Shown here piece by piece: positions 18,130 to 27,591 of a stretch of 64,000 bases of DNA (the stretch's first letter is position 1; each line of letters opens with the position of its first letter). The translations under genes and the position numbers were made by a program. This DNA is from Chryseobacterium gambrini (lineage in GTDB: Bacteria > Bacteroidota > Bacteroidia > Flavobacteriales > Weeksellaceae), in assembly GCF_900156825.1 (NCBI RefSeq), contig NZ_FTOV01000005.1, positions 62,001-126,000 on the forward strand. Direction: 5' to 3'. A model generated the notes under the pieces. It was given only the letters and a program-made list of their open reading frames with translations, was not told the origin of the DNA and ran no database searches.

Positions 18130-18815
18130 TGAATTCACAGAACGGATTTTTATTATCCTATATAAAATATGGCGAAAATGATGCAGTACTGCACTGTTTC
18201 ACCGAAGAAGACGGGTTTCAGTCTTATTTTCTGAAAGGAATTTATGCCAAAAAAAATAAGAAAAAAGCCCTTCTTCTGCCGTTAAGCAAACTCAATTTCT
18301 CTGTAAATCCTGTAAAAGGAAACGGGATCCAGACGATTTCAAAATTTGAAATGATTAAAAGCAACGATATTTATACGGATATTCGTTGTAATACGGTTGT
18401 GTTTTTTATTTCAGATTTTTTAAATCAGAATTTAAGATATGAAAACAAAAATCATCATATTTTTTTCTGTCTTGAAGAATTTACGGATGAGCTGGAAAGC
18501 CGCAACTATCAGTCGCATCTTATTTTTTTAATTAAAATTCTAAAAATTCAGGGCGTTGCACCATTATTGAACGAAGGGAAATTTCTTGATCCTGAAACCG
18601 GAACTTTTACCTATGAAATAATGCACCAACTGTTTACAGAAGAAGTTTCAGCCATCTGGAAAAGAATTCTTTCTGCTGAAAATCCTTACGGCATTAAAAT
18701 ACATTCCAATTTCAGGAAAGACTTTTTAGATAGCTTACTTTTATATTATCATTACCATATCACCGATTTTAAAATTCCGGCTTCTCTGGAAGTTATTCAG
18801 CAGATATTTGAATAA
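18129..18815 (+). CDS. recO: DNA repair protein RecO
   Basis: RecO anneals single strands and loads RecA with RecR in recombinational repair. The 228-residue protein opens with an OB fold (GFLLSYIKYGENDAVLHCFTEEDGFQSYFLKGIY) and ends with an alpha-helical domain. The zinc-binding cysteines of some RecO proteins are absent, as in many Bacteroidota. Its ATG overlaps the porZ stop codon, so it is translated by coupling. Confidence 0.93.
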   Translation: MNSQNGFLLSYIKYGENDAVLHCFTEEDGFQSYFLKGIYAKKNKKKALLLPLSKLNFSVNPVKGNGIQTISKFEMIKSNDIYTDIRCNTVVFFISDFLNQNLRYENKNHHIFFCLEEFTDELESRNYQSHLIFLIKILKIQGVAPLLNEGKFLDPETGTFTYEIMHQLFTEEVSAIWKRILSAENPYGIKIHSNFRKDFLDSLLLYYHYHITDFKIPASLEVIQQIFE

Positions 18816-18855
18816 TTAATACCTGAGAATTGGCGTTAAGTAAGATATTATTGAT

Positions 18856-21513
18856 TTAAAATTCCACATTTTTCGGTGTTTCAGTCTCAGATTCTGCGAT
18901 ATTTTTTCTAGAAAATCTAGGCATCAGAATTTTCGCTATAAGTCCTGTCCAGCCTGTCTGATGCGATGCTCCTACTCCACGACCGGTATCTCCGTGAAAA
19001 TATTCATAGAATAAAATATAATCTTTAAAATCCAGATCGTTCTGAAATCTGGGATATTGGGAATTAAATGGACGGTTTCCATATTCATCCTTTAAAAATA
19101 ATGAAGACAGTCTTCTGCTTAAAGCCTCTGCAATTTCGTCAAGATTGGAATAGTTTCCGCTTCCTGTAGGATATTCCACCAAAAAATCGGGACTGTAATA
19201 GAAAAAGAAGCGTTGCAGACTTTCAATAATTAAAAAATTAATCGGAAACCAGATCGGACCGCGCCAGTTGCTGTTTCCTCCGAAAAGTCCGCTGTCACTT
19301 TCTGCGGGAGTATATTTTACCTTATAATCTGTTCCGTTGAGATTTAGGGTAAACGGATTTTTTTCATATTCTTTTGAAAGCGCACGAACGCCGAATTCGC
19401 TTAAAAACTGATCCGGATCGAGCATTCTGCTTAATAATCTCTTTAAACGGTGACCTCTTAAAAGAGAAAGTAAATGTTTGGATTCATCACCTTTTACTTC
19501 CCAATGAGAAACCAGAGCAGCCAGTTCAGGTTTATTTTCCAGAACCCACTTCATTCTTTTCTTGAAATTCGGTAGTTTTTCGATCATTTCGTCATCGATA
19601 ACCTCAACTGCAAACATAGGAATAAGCCCTACAATTGTCCTTAATTTCAGATACATATGATCTCCATCGCTCGAAGCAATGGCATCATAAAAGAATTCGT
19701 CTTCTTCATCCCACAAACTGAAACATTCTTCTCCCATGTTATCCAGAGAATTGGCAATTGCCAGAAAATGCTCAAAAAACTTCATCGCCATTTCTTCATA
19801 CACATTGTTATACAAAGCAAGTTCCAGAGCAATTCTCATCATATTTAAAGCAAACATTGCCATCCAGCTCGTTCCGTCGGACTGTTCCAGATGTTCTCCG
19901 TTGGGAAGCGGCATATTCCGGTCGAAAACACCGATGTTGTCGAGACCTAAAAATCCACCTTCGAAAATATTATTTCCGTTGTTGTCTTTTTTATTCACCC
20001 ACCATGTAAAATTCATCAGAAGTTTCTGAAAAGCACTTTCCAGAAATTGAAGATCAGGATTTCCTTTCAGATATTCATCAATTTTAAAAACCCTGAAAAC
20101 AGCCCATGCATGAACAGGCGGATTCACATCACTAAAATCCCATTCATAAGCCGGAAGCTGTCCGTTTGGATGCATATACCACTCAAAAAGAAACAGTTTG
20201 AGCTGATGTTTTGCAAAATCGGGATCAATTAATGAAAAACTGATGGTATGAAAAGCCAGATCCCAAGTTGCGTACCACGGATATTCCCATTTGTCGGGCA
20301 TGGAAATAATGTGTTCATTGTTGAGGTGCTTCCATTCAGAATTTCTGATGTGTTCACGGGATTTTGGCGGTGGAACCTGTGAAGGATCTCCTTTCAGCCA
20401 ACGTTCCACATTGTAATGATAGAACATTTTGTTCCAGAGCATTCCTGCAAAAGCCTGTCGCTGAACCAGTTTTTCGTCTTCTGTTTTTATTCCGCACTGA
20501 ATGTCTGTATAAAATTCGTCTGCTTCTTTCTGTCTTGAAACGAAAATTTCCTCAAAATCCTGAAAAGGCTGTTTTAAATCCTGATCTGAAAGTCTGAATT
20601 CAAAGGTCTTTGTTTCTTTTGGCTTAAAATTCTCGTCGATGAGAAAGGATGCTTTTGTTCCGAAATCTTTTGGGTTTACGGACTGGGAATTTCCGTTGAT
20701 GATAAAATCGTTGATTCCGTCTTTGGTATATTTTGACTGGTTCTGAGACTGATAAAGTCTTTCATTATTCGTTTCATTATCGCAGAATAATACTTTCTGA
20801 GCATTTTTTGCGTATACATTTTTGATTTCTAAATCGTGATGATTAATCGTGATACAATCTGAATTTTCAGAATTCATCTGAGGTTTGTAATCATTATATC
20901 CCCAGTTCCATGTATTTCTAAACCAGACTGTAGGCAGAATGATTAACGGAGCTTCTTGTTCTGATTTATTGACGACCGTTAGTTTTACCAGAATATCGTT
21001 CTGACTTTCTTTGGCATATTCAATAAAAATATCAAAGTATTCGTTTTGGTCGAAAATCCCGGTATCAATTAATTCGTATTCGGGATCTTCTTTTCCTCTT
21101 TCCGCATTGGTTTTTATTAAATCATCGTAGGGAAATGCATTTTGAGGATATTTATACAGCATTTTCATGTAAGAATGCGTAGGCGTGGAATCGAGATAGT
21201 AAAAATATTCTTTCACATCTTCACCATGGTTTCCCTGACCGTTTGATAAGCCAAAGAAGCGTTCTTTCACCATTTTATCTTTTTTGTTCCAGAATCCGAC
21301 TGAAAAAACAAGTTTCTGAAGGTCATCGCAGATGCCGCAGATTCCTTCTTCGCCCCAACGGTAGGTTTTGGCTTCCGCAATGTCGTGATTGGTGTAGTTC
21401 CATGCATCACCATTTGCGCTGTAATCTTCGCGAACCAAACCCCATTCTCGGTTGCTGACATAAGGTCCCCATTTTTTCCATGTAACGTTGGACAGTCTTT
21501 CTTTTTCTTTCAT
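18856..21513 (-). CDS. GH63/MGH1-like glucosidase
   Basis: This 885-residue cytosolic protein has no signal peptide. The C-terminal (alpha/alpha)6-barrel part contains WDLAFHTISFSLIDPDFAKHQ, LPAYEWDFSDVNPPVHAWAV, GLDNIGVFDRN and GNSNWRGPIWFPINFLII, typical of MGH1-type enzymes related to mannosylglycerate hydrolase and processing glucosidases. The N-terminal half is a beta-sandwich. It probably hydrolyses an alpha-linked glucoside such as a compatible solute. It is monocistronic. Confidence 0.8.
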   Translation of the reverse strand: MKEKERLSNVTWKKWGPYVSNREWGLVREDYSANGDAWNYTNHDIAEAKTYRWGEEGICGICDDLQKLVFSVGFWNKKDKMVKERFFGLSNGQGNHGEDVKEYFYYLDSTPTHSYMKMLYKYPQNAFPYDDLIKTNAERGKEDPEYELIDTGIFDQNEYFDIFIEYAKESQNDILVKLTVVNKSEQEAPLIILPTVWFRNTWNWGYNDYKPQMNSENSDCITINHHDLEIKNVYAKNAQKVLFCDNETNNERLYQSQNQSKYTKDGINDFIINGNSQSVNPKDFGTKASFLIDENFKPKETKTFEFRLSDQDLKQPFQDFEEIFVSRQKEADEFYTDIQCGIKTEDEKLVQRQAFAGMLWNKMFYHYNVERWLKGDPSQVPPPKSREHIRNSEWKHLNNEHIISMPDKWEYPWYATWDLAFHTISFSLIDPDFAKHQLKLFLFEWYMHPNGQLPAYEWDFSDVNPPVHAWAVFRVFKIDEYLKGNPDLQFLESAFQKLLMNFTWWVNKKDNNGNNIFEGGFLGLDNIGVFDRNMPLPNGEHLEQSDGTSWMAMFALNMMRIALELALYNNVYEEMAMKFFEHFLAIANSLDNMGEECFSLWDEEDEFFYDAIASSDGDHMYLKLRTIVGLIPMFAVEVIDDEMIEKLPNFKKRMKWVLENKPELAALVSHWEVKGDESKHLLSLLRGHRLKRLLSRMLDPDQFLSEFGVRALSKEYEKNPFTLNLNGTDYKVKYTPAESDSGLFGGNSNWRGPIWFPINFLIIESLQRFFFYYSPDFLVEYPTGSGNYSNLDEIAEALSRRLSSLFLKDEYGNRPFNSQYPRFQNDLDFKDYILFYEYFHGDTGRGVGASHQTGWTGLIAKILMPRFSRKNIAESETETPKNVEF

Positions 21514-21735
21514 GCTGTTTTGATAAGTGATGGTTGATTATTGATAAATGATTAAAAATTTTATCGCAAAGTCAGACAAAGCTTTTCTATCTTTTTTTTC
21601 TTCTAAATTAAGATAAACAAAGGCGTTTTACTTATTTTTGAAACACTATTTCTTTAAATACTTTATTGACAAGTGAAACGAATTCACCATTCACTATTTA
21701 CAATTCATTTTCTTTAATAACGTTCATTCATGTTT

Positions 21736-21846
21736 CGGCTGCAATGCGCTCCGGATTGAACGGTCTGTCTGAGCTCTTTTTGTAAGCTCCGGAAAAAGCA
21801 AAGGCACAAAAAAGCGAGTAGTGAAAGCTGGAAATATGCGCCCAAA
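21736..21846. repeat. Dispersed palindromic intergenic element, copy E1
   Basis: This copy shares its outer arms (GCTGCAATGCGCTCC... and ...AAAAAGCGAGTAGTGAAAGC, GGAAATATGCGCCC) with elements at 26150-26250 and 33371-33480; the copy at 49182-49258 is more diverged. The middle is a weaker hairpin around TGAGCTCTTTTT. The rest of the 21514-21849 gap holds only AT-rich sequence. Confidence 0.6.
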
Positions 21847-21849
21847 GAA

Positions 21850-22659
21850 TTATCCTCCTGTTGAAAAGCTTTCGAACGTTGTCATTCCGCCATCTACAAA
21901 AATACTGGCTCCGGTAATGTAGTCTGCAAGATCACTTGCCAGAAACGCCGCCATATTTCCGATGTCCTGCGGTTGACCGATTCTGTTATAAGGAATCAGG
22001 TCTAATAATGAGTTTAAAGCTTCGGGAGTGTTCCATGCATCTTTGTTGATGGGTGTCTGGATTGCTCCGGGACAGATGGAATTGACACGAATTTTGTCGG
22101 CTCCGTATTCCTGCGCCAAAGTCTGCATGAGCATTCTGATCGCGCCTTTGCTTGAAGCATAATTGGCGTGACCTGCCCAAGGAATGATTTCGTGAACGGA
22201 ACTGATGTGAATGATTTTTCCACAGGCAACGGAACGCGAAGGATCGATACCACGGCGAAGAAATTCTTTAATGGCTTCTCTTGCACATAAAAACTGACCT
22301 GTAAGATTGATTCCGATGACAGTATTCCACTGATCGAGTGTCATTTCGGTGAATTTTGAATCTTTCTGAACGCCTGCGTTGTTGATGAGAATATCGACTG
22401 TTCCGAATTGTGAAACCACATCCTGAAACATTGTAACGACCTGATCTTCTTTGGAAACATCGCACTGATAGGTTATTCCGTTTCCGCCTGCATCGGTGAT
22501 TTCTTTTAAAACGGCTTTGGCTTCATCTGACGAATGCTCCGAAGAGTGATTGACAATAACTGTTGCTCCGGCTGAAGCGAGTGATTTTGCAATTCCCGAA
22601 CCGATTCCGCTGGAAGCTCCTGTAACGACAGCGACCTGATTGTGAAGAGATATTTCCAT
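21850..22659 (-). CDS. SDR family NAD(P)-dependent oxidoreductase (glucose 1-dehydrogenase-like)
   Basis: This is a classical short-chain dehydrogenase of 269 residues. The cofactor motif TGASSGIGSGIA lies at residues 13-24, NNAG near residue 92, the catalytic serine in IHISSVHE and the YxxxK pair in NYASSKGAIRML. ICPGAIQTPIN and the FVDGGMT end are typical of glucose 1-dehydrogenase-like members. Substrate and cofactor preference are not certain. It lies close to the glycosidase gene, so sugar metabolism is plausible. Confidence 0.9.
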   Translation of the reverse strand: MEISLHNQVAVVTGASSGIGSGIAKSLASAGATVIVNHSSEHSSDEAKAVLKEITDAGGNGITYQCDVSKEDQVVTMFQDVVSQFGTVDILINNAGVQKDSKFTEMTLDQWNTVIGINLTGQFLCAREAIKEFLRRGIDPSRSVACGKIIHISSVHEIIPWAGHANYASSKGAIRMLMQTLAQEYGADKIRVNSICPGAIQTPINKDAWNTPEALNSLLDLIPYNRIGQPQDIGNMAAFLASDLADYITGASIFVDGGMTTFESFSTGG

Positions 22660-22807
22660 ATTTTATTATTTGATGTTACTCAAATTTAGGTGAAAGTTTC
22701 ACGCCAAACATGAAAATTCTGAATTAAAAATTTCTTAAAGTTTGATTTTTAAGGATTATGCAAAAACTCTTTTCTATTGAACCGATAATTTTTTCAAAAA
22801 TTCTGTT

Positions 22808-23281
22808 TTACAATTTTTTGTACATCAGATATTGTATTCCGCTTCTGCCCATTCTTGTTTTTCCGTCGAATTTGTAGCCGACTTTGAGGTATAATTCGTA
22901 AGCGGAACTATTGTTTTGGTTGACTGCAAGAACGATTTCGCTGCAATCTTTGAAGTGTTCCCCAATAAATTCGTCAAGGAGGATCATTGCTGCTTTTCCA
23001 ATTCCTTTTCCCTGCGATTCAGGATTTATGGAAAGGGAGCGCAATAATGTAGAATTCTGATTGTCTGTAAGGTCTAATTTATCATTTCCGAAATCCAGCA
23101 CAAAAAAACCGGCAGGATGATGATTTTCCAGAATGGTGATGGGAAAAGCAAGGGTGTCGCTCCGCTCTTCAATTTTCTGTAATGCCTGTTCTGCAGTTGC
23201 GGTGTATTGTGACTGCAGTTCGTCCAAAATATAGCTTACTCCGGGAAAATCTTTCGGTTCGTAAAATTTTAATTTTACCAT
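22808..23281 (-). CDS. GNAT family N-acetyltransferase
   Basis: This 157-residue protein has motif A LLRSLSINPESQGKGIGKAAMILL, with the acetyl-CoA loop QGKGIG near residue 92, and motif B NNSSAYELYLKVGYKFDG. It acetylates an unidentified amine. It lies 3 bases downstream of the DUF1684 gene, so the two are probably in one operon. Confidence 0.87.
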   Translation of the reverse strand: MVKLKFYEPKDFPGVSYILDELQSQYTATAEQALQKIEERSDTLAFPITILENHHPAGFFVLDFGNDKLDLTDNQNSTLLRSLSINPESQGKGIGKAAMILLDEFIGEHFKDCSEIVLAVNQNNSSAYELYLKVGYKFDGKTRMGRSGIQYLMYKKL

Positions 23282-23284
23282 AAT

Positions 23285-23899
23285 TTAATGATGATAAATA
23301 TCTTCATACATTACTCCTGCCCGAATTTCAACCGGAAGTTTATTTTCTTCGGGAACAACGGGACAGTTGTAATCATAAGCGTTGTAGGCACAGTAAGGGT
23401 GATACGATTTATTAAAATCCAGAATAATGGTTTTTCCTTTTGGGATCGTTAAATCGAGATATTTTCCACCTCCGTATGTTTCTTTTTCATTGGTGGTATC
23501 ACGGAAAGGCAGAAATAAATGTTCTTTGTATTTTTTCTGTTTGATTAAGTCTAAGCTTTGATACAGCGTTAATGTATATGATTTTCCGTCTAACTGAAAT
23601 GTTGCTTTTCCATATTCTCTGTAAGGTTTTGTTTTGCCTGAAGAGGTGGGAAGATCAAAAGGTTCTGCATTTTCTGTTTTCTCGAATTTTGCGGTAACTC
23701 TGTATTTTAAATTGATCGGAAAGAAAGGATGCTGTTTGAAATTTTTAAAATTATCGCCGCGTAAAGGTGTTTCTTTCGGGTTTAAATATTCTGCATTCAG
23801 TTCTTTCTGAAATTTTTTAATTTCGGATTCTTCTTTTGATAATTTTTGAGAAAATATCAGGAGTGGAAAAAGTAAAAAAATGAATATGTATTTTTTCAT
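23285..23899 (-). CDS. DUF1684 domain-containing exported protein
   Basis: This 204-residue protein starts with the signal MKKYIFIFLLFPLLIFSQ. The DUF1684 core is recognisable: YREYGKATFQLDGKSYTLTLYQS, LFLPFRDTTNEKETYGGGKYLDL and the cysteine-containing end FNKSYHPYCAYNAYDYNCPVVPEENKLP. The family has no established function. It is followed at 3 bases by the GNAT gene. Confidence 0.85.
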   Translation of the reverse strand: MKKYIFIFLLFPLLIFSQKLSKEESEIKKFQKELNAEYLNPKETPLRGDNFKNFKQHPFFPINLKYRVTAKFEKTENAEPFDLPTSSGKTKPYREYGKATFQLDGKSYTLTLYQSLDLIKQKKYKEHLFLPFRDTTNEKETYGGGKYLDLTIPKGKTIILDFNKSYHPYCAYNAYDYNCPVVPEENKLPVEIRAGVMYEDIYHH

Positions 23900-23967
23900 G
23901 AATTTAAAACTATGGTTTATGACGAATATTTTATACTGAGAATAAGCTATTCAGCAGATCATTTTCA

Positions 23968-24366
23968 TTAAGATTCTGAAATTTTCACGCGGTAAATGTC
24001 TGATGAATTTCTTTTGATGGATTCTACAAAAAATCCGCCTTCTTCCGGAATAACTTCTTTTAAATCAAAGCTTTTACAGTCTTTCGGCAACCCTGAAAAC
24101 ACCAAGGTGAACCAAAAATCTTTCATAAACGGAACGGGAGTCCAGTTGGGATAAATGGTAATGTTTTCCGCATGAATTAGTTTGCTCTGATGTTCCGACT
24201 GATTATCAAAAAGATAGGTTGACTGCCATATTCTTATGAGGTTTCCAAAAAAGGGTGATGCCGGAAAACAGCAATGCACAATAACCTGCTGTTCCTCCTC
24301 AAATTTGGTTTGAAGGGATTCTAATAATTCTTTCACGATCACAGGTTTTATAAGTGTTTCTGACAT
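23968..24366 (-). CDS. Hypothetical protein
   Basis: I do not recognise this 132-residue protein. It has no signal peptide or membrane segment and an alpha/beta composition with many aromatic residues (FGNLIRIWQSTYLF, NITIYPNWTPVPFMKDFWFTLVF). Codon use matches its neighbours. It sits between mqo and the DUF1684 gene on the same strand with its own short gaps. Confidence 0.65.
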   Translation of the reverse strand: MSETLIKPVIVKELLESLQTKFEEEQQVIVHCCFPASPFFGNLIRIWQSTYLFDNQSEHQSKLIHAENITIYPNWTPVPFMKDFWFTLVFSGLPKDCKSFDLKEVIPEEGGFFVESIKRNSSDIYRVKISES

Positions 24367-24450
24367 AATTTCTTTGTGAGAAGTGAATAGTCAATTGTTT
24401 GTAATTTAATACTTTAATTTAAAAAACTGACTATTCAGCGCTCACTTTTT

Positions 24451-25956
24451 TTAATATTCGAGTTGTAATTTTTCTTTTGAATAATTTCTCACTTTTTCCG
24501 TAAGCTCAGGATGATCTGCCAGTTTTTGCCCATAAGAAGGAACCATTTCCAGTAGTTTTTCTTTCCATTCGCCATGAAGTTTTTCGGGGAAGCATTTTTC
24601 AAGCACGTTCAGCATTGCATACACTGCTGTTGACGCTCCGGGAGAAGCTCCCAACAGAGAAGCAATTGTTCCTTTTTTATTCACTACTACTTCGGTTCCG
24701 AATTCCAGTTTTCCACCATGTTTTTCATCTTTTTTAATGATCTGAACTCTTTGTCCGGCAACTTTCAGTTCCCAGTCCTCTTCTTTGGCATCTTTAATAA
24801 ATTCTCTCAAATGCTGAATTCTCTGGGACTTCGTCATGGCGACCTGCTGAACCAGATATTTGGTTAAAGGAATATTATGCCACCAAGCTCCGAAAAGCGA
24901 TCTTAAATTTTTAGTATTCACACTTTCAGGTAAATCCAGATAGCTTCCTTCTTTTAAAAATTTAGTTGAAAATCCGGCAAAAGGTCCGAAAAGCAAAGCT
25001 TTCTGTCCGTCGATTATTCTTAAATCCAAATGTGGAACCGACATTGGCGGTGCATCCACAGTTGCCTGTGTATACACTTTTGCCTGATGTTTTTCCACCA
25101 ATTCCTGATTATGAGTTACCAGCCATTGTCCGGAAACCGGAAAACCTCCGTATCCTTCGCTTTCTTTGATGTCTGAACTGTCTAATAACGGCAAAGCGTA
25201 ACCTCCTGCTCCGATGAATACGAAATCGGCTTCCACTTCCTGTTTGTGGCTGTGAATTCTGTCTTTCACTTTCATTTCCCAGGTTCCGTCTTCTTTCGGA
25301 TCGATGTCTTTTACTTCATGGTACAGGAAAACTTCAACATTTGAATCTTCCAGCAAATGTCTTCCCATTTTTCTGGTGAGCGTTCCGAAATTAACATCAG
25401 TTCCCAGATCCATTTTGGTTGCCGCCATTACTTCCGACTGATTTCTTTTGCTCATTACCAGAGGAATCCATTCTCTTAGTTTGTCGTGATCGGTTGAAAA
25501 TTCCATTCCTTTAAAGAGAATGGATTCTGACATTTTCTCATGACGTTTTTTAAGATATTCCGCATCTTTTTCTCCAAAAACGAGACTCATGTGCGGACAG
25601 GAATTAATGAAATCCTTCGGTTCGCTGATGTAACCTTTTGTAATTAAATAAGACCAGAACTGTTTTGAAATTTCAAACTGTTCGGCGATGCTTTCTGCCT
25701 TTGAAATATCAATTGTTCCGTCGGGTTTCTCAGTGGTATAATTGAGCTCACAAAATGCTGAGTGACCTGTTCCTGCATTATTCCAGGCTGCTGTACTTTC
25801 TTTGGCAAACCGTCCCAGTCTTTCGAAAATAGCTATTTCGAGCTCAGGATCAAATTCGTGTAATAAGGTAGCTAAAGTGGCACTCATAATTCCGCCACCT
25901 ATTAGAACAACGTCGTATTTTGGTTTCGGCGTTCTGCTTGTAAGCGATTGTGACAT
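24451..25956 (-). CDS. mqo: Malate:quinone oxidoreductase
   Basis: Mqo is a peripheral membrane FAD enzyme that oxidises malate to oxaloacetate and passes electrons to quinone. The 501-residue length is standard. The N-terminal dinucleotide fold VVLIGGGIMSATLATLLHEFDP is followed by WNNAGTGHSAFCELNYTTE, SGQWLVTHNQELVEKHQAKVY and GASPGASTAVYAMLNVLEKCFP, all Mqo signatures. It is monocistronic. Confidence 0.97.
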   Translation of the reverse strand: MSQSLTSRTPKPKYDVVLIGGGIMSATLATLLHEFDPELEIAIFERLGRFAKESTAAWNNAGTGHSAFCELNYTTEKPDGTIDISKAESIAEQFEISKQFWSYLITKGYISEPKDFINSCPHMSLVFGEKDAEYLKKRHEKMSESILFKGMEFSTDHDKLREWIPLVMSKRNQSEVMAATKMDLGTDVNFGTLTRKMGRHLLEDSNVEVFLYHEVKDIDPKEDGTWEMKVKDRIHSHKQEVEADFVFIGAGGYALPLLDSSDIKESEGYGGFPVSGQWLVTHNQELVEKHQAKVYTQATVDAPPMSVPHLDLRIIDGQKALLFGPFAGFSTKFLKEGSYLDLPESVNTKNLRSLFGAWWHNIPLTKYLVQQVAMTKSQRIQHLREFIKDAKEEDWELKVAGQRVQIIKKDEKHGGKLEFGTEVVVNKKGTIASLLGASPGASTAVYAMLNVLEKCFPEKLHGEWKEKLLEMVPSYGQKLADHPELTEKVRNYSKEKLQLEY

Positions 25957-26149
25957 AATTTAAATTTTATTACTTCAAAGTTCGGGAAAAGTTTCTTAAA
26001 ATAGGGTTCGGTGAAACGATTTTAATATGGGTTTTATCAAAAAAATTAATTTACAGAATCTGTCGGATTATTGAGCTGTTTTAAAATCTGTGATGCTGAA
26101 ATGCTGATTATTGCCTTGCGTTTTTATGATCCGACAACTTTATAGTCGT

Positions 26150-26250
26150 GATTGAGCGGCATGTCTGAGCTCTTTTTAGGTTTTCGGCGGTGGCAAAGCC
26201 GCCGCCGAAAACCTAAAAAAGCGAGTAGCGAAAGCAGGAAACAGTTCTCA
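26150..26250. repeat. Dispersed palindromic intergenic element, copy E2
   Basis: The outer arms (GATTGAGCGGCATGTCTGAGCTC and AAAAAGCGAGTAGCGAAAGC) match copies at 21.7 and 33.4 kb. The centre is a near-perfect 22-bp hairpin, TTTTTAGGTTTTCGGCGG and its complement, with an AAA loop. It occupies the middle of the 25957-26325 gap. Confidence 0.65.
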
Positions 26251-26277
26251 ATAAAAAAGAATTCTAAACATAAAAAA

Positions 26278-26301
26278 ACACCAGAAAAAGACTTCTGATG
26301 T
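26278..26301 (-). terminator. Rho-independent terminator of gpsA
   Basis: The stem ACACCAGAA/TTCTGATGT is followed by a T-run when read on the minus strand. It lies just past the gpsA stop codon. Confidence 0.75.
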
Positions 26302-26325
26302 TTTTGTGTTATTTAAAATTGAAAA

Positions 26326-27363
26326 TTAATCGAGTTTTGCGGTGAGTTTTTTAAACTGTTTTTCTGCATTTTTTCCTTCATACAGAATTCCATAGATCGT
26401 ATCTACAATCGGAAGTTTCAGCCCTTTTTCCTTTGACGTTTTATAAATAGAATTCGCGGCATAATATCCTTCTGCAATCATGTTCATCGACTGGATTGCT
26501 GATTTTACGGTATATCCTTTTCCTATAAGATTTCCCAAATTTCTGTTTCTGGAGAATAATGAATACGCGGTAACCAGTAAATCTCCCAGATAAGCACTTT
26601 CGTTAACATCTCTCGGCGCTTCGTAAATTGCTTCCAGAAAAGTTTCCATTTCACGGATCGCATTGGAAACGAAAACCGCGGTAAAGTTGTCTCCATATCC
26701 TAAACCACTCGCAATTCCGGCTCCGATAGCGAAAATATTTTTAAGAATCGCACTGTATTCGTTTCCTAAAATATCTTTGCTGGAGTGCATTTTAATAAAA
26801 TCTGAATTGAAAATATCCACCAGTTTCTGTGAAACTTCATCTTCTACGGTTGCAACGGTAAGATAGGACAGTCTTTCCATCGCTACTTCTTCTGCGTGAC
26901 AAGGTCCTGCAATCACTGCCTGATTCCTGAAACCTATTTTAAATTCGTCTCTTAAATAATGTGCTACGACATCATTTACCTTCGGAATAATTCCTTTAAT
27001 GGCAGAAACGAATATTTTATTCTGATAATCACAGGTCATTTTCTCCAGCGTATCGGAAAGATAGATCGACGGCGTTGCCAAAACAATAATTTCACAGGCA
27101 GAAACCAGCTCATTGACATCTGTGGTAAGATTTAAATTTTTAAGATTGAAATTAACTGCCGTAAGATAAGTCGGGTTATGACCTCTCTGTTCGATCGCTC
27201 CTTTTACGTACTCATTTCTTACGCACCAATGTACAACTTTGCAGTTCTCTACAAGCATTTTCACAATAGCAGTCGCAAAACTTCCACTTCCGACTACTCC
27301 TACCGCAACATCATTTTTGCTTTTCTTCGGGTTCGATTCTATATTTGTTTTCTTTTTTGCCAT
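26326..27363 (-). CDS. gpsA: NAD(P)H-dependent glycerol-3-phosphate dehydrogenase
   Basis: GpsA reduces dihydroxyacetone phosphate to sn-glycerol-3-phosphate for phospholipid synthesis. The 345-residue protein has an N-terminal Rossmann motif GVVGSGSFATAIVKML at about residues 22-37 and the VSAIKGI catalytic lysine region. AVIAGPCHAEEVAMERLSYLTVA and LKNIFAIGAGIASGLGYGDNF are also conserved. A lysine-rich N-terminal extension of about 18 residues precedes the fold. Confidence 0.95.
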   Translation of the reverse strand: MAKKKTNIESNPKKSKNDVAVGVVGSGSFATAIVKMLVENCKVVHWCVRNEYVKGAIEQRGHNPTYLTAVNFNLKNLNLTTDVNELVSACEIIVLATPSIYLSDTLEKMTCDYQNKIFVSAIKGIIPKVNDVVAHYLRDEFKIGFRNQAVIAGPCHAEEVAMERLSYLTVATVEDEVSQKLVDIFNSDFIKMHSSKDILGNEYSAILKNIFAIGAGIASGLGYGDNFTAVFVSNAIREMETFLEAIYEAPRDVNESAYLGDLLVTAYSLFSRNRNLGNLIGKGYTVKSAIQSMNMIAEGYYAANSIYKTSKEKGLKLPIVDTIYGILYEGKNAEKQFKKLTAKLD

Positions 27364-27542
27364 AATAGAAATGTGAACTGCAAATATATTAAAACAAAGA
27401 CGGAAAGAAGGATTTTCGGAGCATGATAAAAACCAAATTTAGACAAAATTAACACTTCAACACAATTAAATATCTAATCGACCGTTAATTACAGAAAAAA
27501 CTAAAGTTTTGTTAAAAATAAGCCTGAAAGTTTATTTTTAAT

Positions 27543-27550
27543 TAAATTTG
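27543..27550 (+). promoter_or_regulatory. -7 promoter box upstream of the M23 peptidase gene
   Basis: TAAATTTG matches the Bacteroidota TAnnTTTG -7 box, 42 bases before the start codon. No clear TTG -33 box is seen at the expected distance. Confidence 0.5.
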
Positions 27551-27591
27551 CAGGCTTAAAACCGTTTTGTAATTATACTAAGAGAAGAAAA